Positions 24,521-33,786 of a stretch of 64,000 nt of DNA are shown here, piece by piece (the stretch's first letter is position 1; each line of letters opens with the position of its first letter). The DNA is taken from the NCBI GenBank assembly GCA_030144725.1, contig JASKMD010000022.1, positions 822,646 to 886,645 of the forward strand. Reading direction: 5' to 3'. The notes under the pieces are model-generated. The model ran no database searches. It was given only the letters and a program-made list of their open reading frames with translations, and had not been told where the DNA came from. Position numbers and translations under genes: made by a program. This stretch comes from Haematococcus lacustris. Taxonomy: Eukaryota; Chlorophyta; Chlorophyceae; Chlamydomonadales; Haematococcaceae.

Positions 24521-26718
24521 GGACCTGTGAAAGGGTCTCTCTTGGGGTCAAGGCTCGTGGGTAACGAGCGACATGGAGGACAAGCCACCTGGTCACCCCT
24601 CCCATTGGACCACCAACCGGGTTGGCAACCCCCCTAACGATTAGGGACAACGGCTTTTCCGGACTCATCTCGGCACGCATTTACACGCGGATTGAAGCGT
24701 CGGAATGTGGCCGCGCTGAGCCACACGCTGAGCTGGTCGGGCATGTTGCCGGGTATCCGACCCTACCGGGCCTGCGGACTGGATGTACGTTGACCCAGTA
24801 GCAGTGAGTCCCTGTTTAACGCGATGGATAGTGCGCGATGTGCGAGGAGCCCGACCCCATGTCCAACATGATAACCAACATGCGCTGGCTCAGGGGCTCT
24901 GAAACTTGGAGGAGACCACAGAAGGAGCACAGCAGTGGCAGGCTGCATCAATCCCTTGTTGATTAGGCTCCGAAAGGTGGGCAAACACTCCTCCATGCTG
25001 CCCAATCCGCTGATGCCAGTATGACGACCATCGAACTCAATCGAACTCTCCAGCCCTGCGTCACTGGCTAGGGAACTTAGTTGTGGACCCCTTGCCAAGT
25101 TCTCAACTATTGCTGAGTATTGCCAATAGGGTTTTTGCCTACGTGTGTACGTGCTTCCAGGCTGATGTCATCACGGCATGCAGAAACCTGAAGCCTTCAC
25201 AGGTTCCACTGGCCCATAGAACTTGCGCTGAGGCTGCTGCAACTGCGCATGCTGTGTGCCAGCGGCTGCGGGGGCGGGAGCCAGCCAGCCAGCTCCAGCC
25301 CATGCCCCGTCTCAGCTCCACACCCAGGCAAGCACCTGCACAGCCTGGGCCAGCCCATGCGCCCTGCCCCCACCATCTCCCAGACCAACCACCCTCCCAC
25401 CCATCACAGCTGCAGGGGTCCAGCCAACACCACCCGGGCCTGCCGGCACTGCTGCACATACCGGGGCTCTCCATCCTCACCAGGCCTGCCACCAATCCTG
25501 TGACCTCACCTGCCGTGGAGCAACAACCCATCATGTGAGTGCCCCTGCTGGATGATGGGTTGACATGGCAAGCCAGCTGAACAACATCAGTTGCACACTC
25601 AGGTTGCAGCCTGTTTTGGCCCATTCCACCTCGTACCCTGGTGGAAGCACCACTCGTCACACTCCTGTGTGTGGTGTCATGCAGACACACCACTGAGGAG
25701 CAGGACGAGCAGACCATGCCCCCAAGCATGCCCCCATTGCAAGTCGCGCAAGCTGCAGCTGCGGCCTGATGCAGATGGCTGCGTCATGCTCACTGTGCGT
25801 CGGTATGGAAAGCCATCATCAGCTTGAGGCAGTCGGCAGGCAGCAACAACAGGCAAGGCTAAAGTTGAGCTGCTATGCATGAGGATGAGCTTGAGTGATG
25901 TTGTTGGCATGCTGATCAAGCAGATGTCAGAGTACATCAGGCACCACCGGTTGGCACATCACGAGCTGCAGGTTTTCCGTGAGCACCGTGAGGCCGTCAA
26001 GGCAGGCCAGGATGGGAAGGTTGTGGTTTCATGCACCGCGGCCCCGCCTCTCAAGGGCACAGCTGCTACAGCTAGCAACGTCAGCAGTTACACCGCTACC
26101 ACTAAGCATGTGTCCCTGGCCAGCAACAACTCCTCGTCCATCATCGCTACAAGTGGACTGAGCAGCAGGGCTAAGACTACCATCTCCCCATGAGATGGTC
26201 CGGAGTGAGCAACCATAGTGTACACAGTGGCTACTATGAGCAGCAAGGGCACGCCGCTCCAGGACAGCAACATGAAGGCCATTACGGTCACAGGGCATGA
26301 TGACAACTACACTAGCAGCACAGCTATTGTTGGCACGGACAGCCCGCAGCCCCTGCACTGTAAAGAGGAACATGCTGAGGGCTGCGTGCTTTGTACTGGC
26401 CGAGGCTCACCACCTGATTCACACAGACCAACGCAAAGCCAACGACTTTCTAGACCGCAGCCACCATCTGCTTGGCGAGGACAAGGATCAGGGCCATGAG
26501 GACAACCGCAGGGGGGTGGCCATTGCCTCAAGCCTGGACAAGCTGGTGGCGCAGTGTCTACCACTAGTCAAAGCCCTGCTGGAGGTCGCAGCCTCCCGCA
26601 CTGACGGTGCAAGGACAGCCGCAACCCGCAAGGTGCAGGAGATCTACACAGTGATGGTGGACATCTGCAACAACCCCCCTGCAAGCTCAGCCACCGCGCA
26701 GCAACAGCACCCAGCCTC
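24521..26718 (+). repeat. Foldback left arm, proximal segment
   Basis: Reverse complement of 26846-29043, pairing with a constant coordinate sum of 53564 and no indels. I noticed only three base differences (near 25261, 25917 and 26196). Together with 18558-18883 it forms a 2524 bp arm. The arm holds several short open frames but no gene I recognise. Regions that look coding-like include a CPQACPHCKSRKLQLR stretch near 25720 and the helical frame at 26297-26718. Confidence 0.95.
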
Positions 26719-26743
26719 GAGGTGGATAGAACAACATGGATAG
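26297..26743 (+). CDS. Uncharacterised helical open frame at the foldback centre
   Basis: A 148-codon frame that looks more like protein than the surrounding frames: ACFVLAEAHHLIHTDQRKA, FLDRSHHLLGEDKD, ASSLDKLVAQCLPLVKALLE and KVQEIYTVMVDICNN are amphipathic helix-like with few repeats. The nominal start at 26297 (ATG ATG ACA) is not supported by anything else, and the true 5' part could be an upstream exon. The same frame occurs in the right arm on the minus strand (27267 down to 26846), with a different C-terminus where the arms end. No family recognised. It could be a fragment of a transposon gene. Confidence 0.3.
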   Translation: MMTTTLAAQLLLARTARSPCTVKRNMLRAACFVLAEAHHLIHTDQRKANDFLDRSHHLLGEDKDQGHEDNRRGVAIASSLDKLVAQCLPLVKALLEVAASRTDGARTAATRKVQEIYTVMVDICNNPPASSATAQQQHPASRWIEQHG

Positions 26744-26845
26744 AACAACAAGGCCCTCAGCAACCCTAGTCTCGCGAATTTTCAAGACTGTGCATGGATG
26801 ACATGGCTCGGGGCTCCCATGGCTGGCCTGGGCATGGTGGCCATG
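26719..26845. other. Foldback spacer
   Basis: The 127 unique bases between the two arms. They include a short direct repeat (GGATAGAACAACA, about 26733-26755) next to the left arm end and TCTCGCGAATTTTC. Nothing recognisable as a gene or origin. Confidence 0.8.
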
Positions 26846-29369
26846 GAGGCTGGGTGCTGTTGCTGCGCGGTGGCGGAGCTTGCAGGGGGGTTGTTGCAGA
26901 TGTCCACCATCACTGTGTAGATCTCCTGCACCTTGCGGGTTGCGGCTGTCCTTGCACCGTCAGTGCGGGAGGCTGCGACCTCCAGCAGGGCTTTGACTAG
27001 TGGTAGACACTGCGCCACCAGCTTGTCCAGGCTTGAGGCAATGGCCACCCCCCTGCGGTTGTCCTCATGGCCCTGATCCTTGTCCTCGCCAAGCAGATGG
27101 TGGCTGCGGTCTAGAAAGTCGTTGGCTTTGCGTTGGTCTGTGTGAATCAGGTGGTGAGCCTCGGCCAGTACAAAGCACGCAGCCCTCAGCATGTTCCTCT
27201 TTACAGTGCAGGGGCTGCGGGCTGTCCGTGCCAACAATAGCTGTGCTGCTAGTGTAGTTGTCATCATGCCCTGTGACCGTAATGGCCTTCATGTTGCTGT
27301 CCTGGAGCGGCGTGCCCTTGCTGCTCATAGTAGCCACTGTGTACACTATGGTTGCTCACTCCGGACCACCTCATGGGGAGATGGTAGTCTTAGCCCTGCT
27401 GCTCAGTCCACTTGTAGCGATGATGGACGAGGAGTTGTTGCTGGCCAGGGACACATGCTTAGTGGTAGCGGTGTAACTGCTGACGTTGCTAGCTGTAGCA
27501 GCTGTGCCCTTGAGAGGCGGGGCCGCGGTGCATGAAACCACAACCTTCCCATCCTGGCCTGCCTTGACGGCCTCACGGTGCTCACGGAAAACCTGCAGCT
27601 CGTGATGTGCCAACCGGTGGTGCCTGATGTACTCTGACATCTGCTTGTTCAGCATGCCAACAACATCACTCAAGCTCATCCTCATGCATAGCAGCTCAAC
27701 TTTAGCCTTGCCTGTTGTTGCTGCCTGCCGACTGCCTCAAGCTGATGATGGCTTTCCATACCGACGCACAGTGAGCATGACGCAGCCATCTGCATCAGGC
27801 CGCAGCTGCAGCTTGCGCGACTTGCAATGGGGGCATGCTTGGGGGCATGGTCTGCTCGTCCTGCTCCTCAGTGGTGTGTCTGCATGACACCACACACAGG
27901 AGTGTGACGAGTGGTGCTTCCACCAGGGTACGAGGTGGAATGGGCCAAAACAGGCTGCAACCTGAGTGTGCAACTGATGTTGTTCAGCTGGCTTGCCATG
28001 TCAACCCATCATCCAGCAGGGGCACTCACATGATGGGTTGTTGCTCCACGGCAGGTGAGGTCACAGGATTGGTGGCAGGCCTGGTGAGGATGGAGAGCCC
28101 CGGTATGTGCAGCAGTGCCGGCAGGCCCGGGTGGTGTTGGCTGGACCCCTGCAGCTGTGATGGGTGGGAGGGTGGTTGGTCTGGGAGATGGTGGGGGCAG
28201 GGCGCATGGGCTGGCCCAGGCTGTGCAGGTGCTTGCCTGGGTGTGGAGCTGAGACGGGGCATGGGCTGGAGCTGGCTGGCTGGCTCCCGCCCCCGCAGCC
28301 GCCGGCACACAGCATGCGCAGTTGCAGCAGCCTCAGCGCAAGTTCTATGGGCCAGTGGAACCTGTGAAGGCTTCAGGTTTCTGCATGCCGTGATGACATC
28401 AGCCTGGAAGCACGTACACACGTAGGCAAAAACCCTATTGGCAATACTCAGCAATAGTTGAGAACTTGGCAAGGGGTCCACAACTAAGTTCCCTAGCCAG
28501 TGACGCAGGGCTGGAGAGTTCGATTGAGTTCGATGGTCGTCATACTGGCATCAGCGGATTGGGCAGCATGGAGGAGTGTTTGCCCACCTTTCGGAGCCTA
28601 ATCAACAAGGGATTGATGCAGCCTGCCACTGCTGTGCTCCTTCTGTGGTCTCCTCCAAGTTTCAGAGCCCCTGAGCCAGCGCATGTTGGTTATCATGTTG
28701 GACATGGGGTCGGGCTCCTCGCACATCGCGCACTATCCATCGCGTTAAACAGGGACTCACTGCTACTGGGTCAACGTACATCCAGTCCGCAGGCCCGGTA
28801 GGGTCGGATACCCGGCAACATGCCCGACCAGCTCAGCGTGTGGCTCAGCGCGGCCACATTCCGACGCTTCAATCCGCGTGTAAATGCGTGCCGAGATGAG
28901 TCCGGAAAAGCCGTTGTCCCTAATCGTTAGGGGGGTTGCCAACCCGGTTGGTGGTCCAATGGGAGGGGTGACCAGGTGGCTTGTCCTCCATGTCGCTCGT
29001 TACCCACGAGCCTTGACCCCAAGAGAGACCCTTTCACAGGTCCTCACCTCTTGAACCATGGTTGTTGGGTGGGTTTGTTGCTTTCTCGGATGCAGTTTTG
29101 ATGCGAGGAGATAAATTTGGAATGAGTGAGGCTGCAGCCGTGACTGTACTGCTTCTCAAGCTGCATGCTCATCAGGTCACATGTCCCCAACAAGGGTCCC
29201 ACACATCGTCACATCTGCTGCATTTGCTATTACATACCTTCATGCCTAATGATGCTTGGCTCATGTTCAAATACCACATCATTAAATGCATACATGCAAT
29301 GTCCCGAGCATGCATCCCTTCATCCGTTACGACGGGTAGACAACGTTGGCAGCGGTGAGACCACCCAAG
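26846..29369 (-). repeat. Foldback right arm (2524 bp), LINE-free
   Basis: Inverted copy of the left arm (18558-18883 plus 24521-26718). It contains the undisrupted LINE target at 29044-29057, so it serves as the empty-site allele. It ends at 29369, after which the sequence diverges from the left flank. Confidence 0.95.
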
Positions 29370-30116
29370 TCATTTGGTTGGTCATGTGTTCCCAACATGG
29401 GTCATGCAAGTACTCTCTCGATACTTCATCGTTTTCGGTAGCGTTTGTCACATTGGTAGCTGCAAATCAATGCGCGTCATTTGACCATCAGCGCAAGCCA
29501 TTGGAGTCTTTGCTCGCGTACTGCCACATGTGCCCGCGAACAAACCACAGCGGCGAGAAGGGTCTCCTTGGCACGGTGAGCCGCATCCCTGTGACCCCAT
29601 CTATCTAGCGTATTGAGCTGGTTGTGCACATATGGAATGTCCGGCCAACACCCAACGCGATGCCTGCCGGGCGTGCCGGGCGCCTAGACGGGGTGAATGT
29701 AACATATTAATGTGCTCACTTCCGCCGAATACACCATTTGGGTCGGCGCACACGGAGGTATCACCATGTTACCCCCCCCCCCCCTATGTCCTTCACTGTG
29801 TTGCACCCGGTGCACCCACACGAAAATGGCCACATTATGTTTGTTCTTGACTTGGCGCATCTCTTGAAACAAATCGCACGTTTAACAGCCCAGGCCTCTA
29901 TCAGTTTGACATCTTCAAAGTGACATCATGTTCTCCAAGCAGAATCAGGGCCACGGGGCTGTGGGGTGGCAGTTGAGCTATGAAACTTTGCACGCAAATG
30001 GATGGCATGTAGGGGAGTGTAACTCTCAGAGGAGCCGAGTCCAAACTCGGTCGTGGTGTGGAGTTGTGCGACTGACTGCATGGCTCTGGCCCTGAGATTG
30101 GCTAAGGGAGTTGGGG
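29370..30116. other. Intergenic sequence, no gene seen
   Basis: Lower GC than the genes, with a C13 homopolymer run near 29769. Short open frames only; none resembles a known protein or shows splice-supported structure. Confidence 0.5.
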
Positions 30117-30124
30117 GTCACAGA

Positions 30125-30258
30125 TAGGGACCGTCCCGACCCATCTAACGTTAGACTAGATTAGACGATTCTAACGTTAGATAGGCTTGCTAGATCTAGT
30201 CTAACCATCTAATCTAACGTTAGATCTACGTAGATCTACGTAGATGGGACGATCCCTA
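30125..30258. mobile_element. hAT-like MITE
   Basis: A 134 bp element with terminal inverted repeats TAGGGACCGTCCC and (reverse complement of the right end) TAGGGATCGTCCC, one mismatch in 13. It is flanked by an 8 bp target-site duplication with one mismatch: GTCACAGA (30117-30124) and GTCACAAA (30259-30266). The interior carries palindromes built on TCTAACGTTAGA and GATCTACGTAGATC. An 8 bp duplication with TAGGG ends is typical of hAT non-autonomous elements. No coding capacity. Confidence 0.8.
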
Positions 30259-30266
30259 GTCACAAA

Positions 30267-31240
30267 CCAAAGTGAGCTTTTGCCTTATCTGAGTATGAGC
30301 GTTTGTAACAGCGTCGTAGACGAGCTTAACCTAGTAAGTAGCATGTTGTAGGTCCAAATGGTCGAGCTGTGGCATTGCCCTCAAGGTATGGCGAGGAGGT
30401 AGGCTCACTGCCACATTCCCGCAACCGCTCTCCGATCCGACTGCTGCTGTTGACGCGCATGCTTGTGTAGAGCAGCCTAAGCGACGCGGGCGGTCGTAGT
30501 GATGACTGCATGCTCCGCAACGGCTCAAATTTAAATCACCAACTTTGATGCTTTGCTGTGCACGGCCCACTGACTGCATGATTATTCTGGATGGGTGAAA
30601 GGTAGCTGGCTGTGTTGGCTACATTGTGAGCCATCTAGCATAATATTGAGCGCAGTGAGTGCAGAGTTACAGCCGTCCTACTACCAAGGGTCAGTTTCCT
30701 GTCATTTTCTGTTAATTGGGGTCGCCCGAGTTGGTGGTTCAATGGGAGGGGTGACCTGGGCTGGTCTGGGTGGCACATCACTCTAGCCATGGCGCTCCTC
30801 CATGAGCACAGCCGCGCTAAAAGTGGGGCTGGGTGAGGGGGAGCAGGTAAATGATGCCTGGCTGGAGAGGAAAATCCCTTTCCATTACGAGAAAATCACA
30901 ACGTTATATAGTCGTAAAGTTGACATTATACAGACGTCGGGACGTGAGAGGGCTATTACGGGGTTGATTACCACAATTACAGCTTTTACAGGAAAGACAA
31001 AAAACGTGCACTACACTAAACTCAACCGACCAGCACCCTACAACTTACGACGTAATGCGCTAACCCTGCCACACAAATAAAAACATATTTCGTCCAATTG
31101 TAAAAATCTGCACAAAACACGCGATTGGCGACAATATTGGCGAGGGCAATACGGCAGTTCGGAGCAGTCTGCCCAGGGCGATTCAGCGTCGAGCAAAACA
31201 CCAGGGAGTAGGTCGGGCAGCTAGGGTTAAGCATGTTGAG
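30267..31240. other. Intergenic sequence with an AT-rich island
   Basis: No gene called. A 92-codon frame starts with ATG at 30802 and ends at 31080; its second half is clearly AT-richer than the rest of the window and it matches no family I know. A GTTGGTGGTTCAATGGGAGG motif at about 30730-30755 is a diverged copy of a segment in the foldback arms (24592-24618 and 28946-28972), so the region may hold remnants of the same element. Confidence 0.35.
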
Positions 31241-31525
31241 GCATGGGCGGCAGCTAGAGCTACATAACGCGTCCAGCAAAAGCCACCTGCACCTAGGCAA
31301 TGAGGGGAAGTAGGCCGCACGGAAGGGCAGCAGCCAGGGGTAACAAGGTCAGCATTCGGCAGCAGCTGGGCGTAGCACACGGCATGGGCGGCAGCAATGG
31401 AAACTTGACGCGTCCGGCAGCAGCCATATGCATAAGTATCTAAGCAATGAGGGACAGTAGGCCGCAGGGAAGGGCAGCAGCAGGGGTAACAAGGTCACAG
31501 TAGGCAGCAGCCAGGGGCAGGATGC
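31241..31525. repeat. Imperfect tandem duplication, period about 141 bp
   Basis: Two diverged units start with GCATGGGCGGCAGC at 31241 and 31382. Both contain GCAATGAGGG, TAGGCCGCA, AAGGGCAGCAGC and GGGGTAACAAGGTCA in the same order. Non-coding as far as can be seen. Confidence 0.7.
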
Positions 31526-32149
31526 GGGCAACTACATAGGGTGAAGCATGGCAAGGGCAGTAGCTAGGTAGAATATGATATGCGTGACTGCAGGCAGCGG
31601 CAATAGGCAAGGGCCTGCTATGCAAGAAAGACAACTATCGCACAAAGCTGAATAATGGCATGGAAAGTCAGGCTAAGCGACAACATCCGCCTATTGCTCG
31701 CGTGGCTTTGCAAGGCCCACCCGTTAGAGACCGCAAACCGCGGAGTCTAAGAGCTCCATTGTCGCATCAGCAAAGCTTGGCTTGGCTTGGCTGTCGCGTC
31801 CGCAAGCTGTTGTGGTGAATGGAGCTAGCTTACTTGGGGTGGTCATTTATGCGGTGTCGTCAATGCTGGCAGCAAAATAAGGTCAATGTTGGTCAAGGCG
31901 GTTACCATAGTCAACGCGGTTGTTCTCACCTGACAGTCTTGCTGCTGCAAGACGTGCAGTTGCAATCTCCAGCGGAGGGGGCGGCAAGTTAAACCGAGGG
32001 AACCGTGCTCAACATCGTCGTCCACTGGTTTTGCTGCTGGTCGTGAATGTGCTATCGGGCATGATGGCTGAGACTATGATGAAGACTGGGACAAGAGCTT
32101 GGGACTCAAACCAGGGACTCAAACTCAGGATGAGAAGTGAGAAAGGTGC

Positions 32150-32300
32150 GCGCCTTGCAATTACGGGAAAAGTGCGAGCCTTGTCGAAATTACCGAAAAA
32201 GTGCGAGCCTTGGTCAGAATTACGGGAAAAGTGCGAGCCTTGACCTCAATTACGGGAAAAGTGCGCAACTAGACCCCAATTACTGGAAAAGCGGCTTGCA
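32150..32300. repeat. Minisatellite with unit of about 32 bp
   Basis: Four to five copies of a unit containing AATTACGGGAAAAGTGCGAG followed by CCTTG. An open frame runs through it because the unit lacks stops in one frame; I do not regard it as a gene. Confidence 0.8.
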
Positions 32301-32394
32301 CCTCAAAGGTGTTCGCTTCAGCTGCGCGATGCTTAGGTAACGGTAAGGCTAGCCGCGACAGCTAGAGAAGGTACTCGTAATGCAAAGGGATATC

Positions 32395-32551
32395 GCATAA
32401 TGTCTCGGCCAGCGCTGTTCACGTCCAAATAACAGTCTCGGCCAGGTCTCGAGTTGCGTAAACGTCTCGGCTGCGCCTCGACGTTTACCGCAACTCTCGA
32501 CCCAGCCTCGACCGTTATTTCCCCGTAACAGCTTGGCCTCCGACATTATAC
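32395..32551. repeat. Long imperfect hairpin (foldback element or small-RNA precursor)
   Basis: Two arms of about 75 bases fold back around a centre near 32473. GCATAATGTCTCGGCCAGCG pairs with the region ending CCTCCGACATTATAC, AAATAACAG with CCGTTATTT, and GAGTTGCGTAAACGTC with GACGTTTACCGCAACTC. Mismatches and small bulges are spread along the stem. It may be a degenerate MITE or the template of a hairpin RNA. Confidence 0.6.
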
Positions 32552-32893
32552 TATACGTCATCCAGTGCCAGACATAACCAAATGACTGGGCCAGCCTGGT
32601 TTGGAGAATGGGATACATCGACCCGGTCCGGTATCAGGTCAACAGGCATCAGGTTTTACGACTGATTCGTATCAGCCGCGCTGAACATCCGCCGTTAAGC
32701 AGCCGGTCAGGGGCCGCGCCCAAAGGAGCTAAGCAGCTGGCCAAGCCGAACCGTCATGCCAAACCCAGTGAAGGCCAGGAGTGGGTACGCGCGCGCGACA
32801 AAGGCCTGCCGTGGAAGTGGCAGCGGCGGCACCAGCGGCAGCGATAGTACCATGTGCGTCATCCCACAGATCATGTTGATATCAAACATATAA

Positions 32894-33658
32894 GATACCG
32901 TACTCTCTCTTTTGATTCGCGTCCGCGAATCGTTTTTTTGGCCTCGCGAAATCGCGAACGAGTAAACAATGTGGTTTTTGACTGAATCGCGAAGTGGTCA
33001 AACAATTATTTGACCTGCATAAATATCGATGCGATGGACCGCTTTGTGTTAGTTTGTGTTAGGCTTGTAGTTAGCAAGTTATAGCCGGGGTGGCTGGCTG
33101 CAAGAAGTCAGTTGTAGGGGTGGTTGGCCAGTCTAGGGCAGCAGCCGGTGTGGCTGGCCGCACCAGGTCAGCAACCGGGGTGGCTGGCCGCACCAAGTCA
33201 GCTGCTGGGGTCTTCGCCTTGGCCAAAGCTGCGGCATGGGTGACTGCAAGGGCACGCAAGTTTGAGTGTTCAGAGGAGGATGCAGAGATATGCCGGCACT
33301 GCAAGCAGCCACAGGAGCACCATGACTTCATGGGGGAGGTTCAGTGCCCTATCTAGTGCAAAGTCAAGATTTGGTGACTTGGTGCACGGTGACACTACCC
33401 TTGCATACTGGCTTTGACTGGGTGACCGGGTAGCTTGACATGGTGACATGTGCAAGAAGTGCTAAAACCATGGAGGATTGACATGGTATGCAAGGTATGG
33501 CAGCCTAGAATATTTATAAGCACACCCACATCCTCAGAACTGTGTTTTGCAGCATTGATTGCATCGGGAAGAAATAAACAATCTTTTTTTTGGGTCGGGA
33601 AAGAGTATTTTATTTTATTTTTCGGGGCCTCGCGAATCAAAAGAGATAGTACGGTATC
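32894..33658. mobile_element. Non-autonomous TIR element carrying a coding-like segment
   Basis: Terminal inverted repeats of 28 bp with one mismatch: the left starts GATACCGTACTCTCTC at 32894 and the right is its complement ending CGGTATC at 33658. The interior holds an 88-codon frame (33090-33356) without a convincing ATG. It consists of a repeated 10-residue unit (GVAGRTRSAT-like) followed by FECSEEDAEICRHCKQPQEH, which has a Cys/His pattern and could be a captured exon. No transposase is present. Target-site duplication not evident, so the superfamily is undetermined. Confidence 0.6.
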
Positions 33659-33786
33659 AAATAAACAGAGGGGACGCGTGTGAGCAAGAGCATGCATAGG
33701 GTAGGGCTCGCCTAGGTTAGGAACACGGTATCACTAGTCACAACGTGCTGTGGAGGAATGTGAGGGCTCCCTGAGGATAAGGATAC

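Noticed and set aside
18558..29369. CRISPR array or bacterial transposon
   Set aside because: No spaced short direct repeats; eukaryotic introns, a LINE and foldback structure fit a nuclear algal genome.
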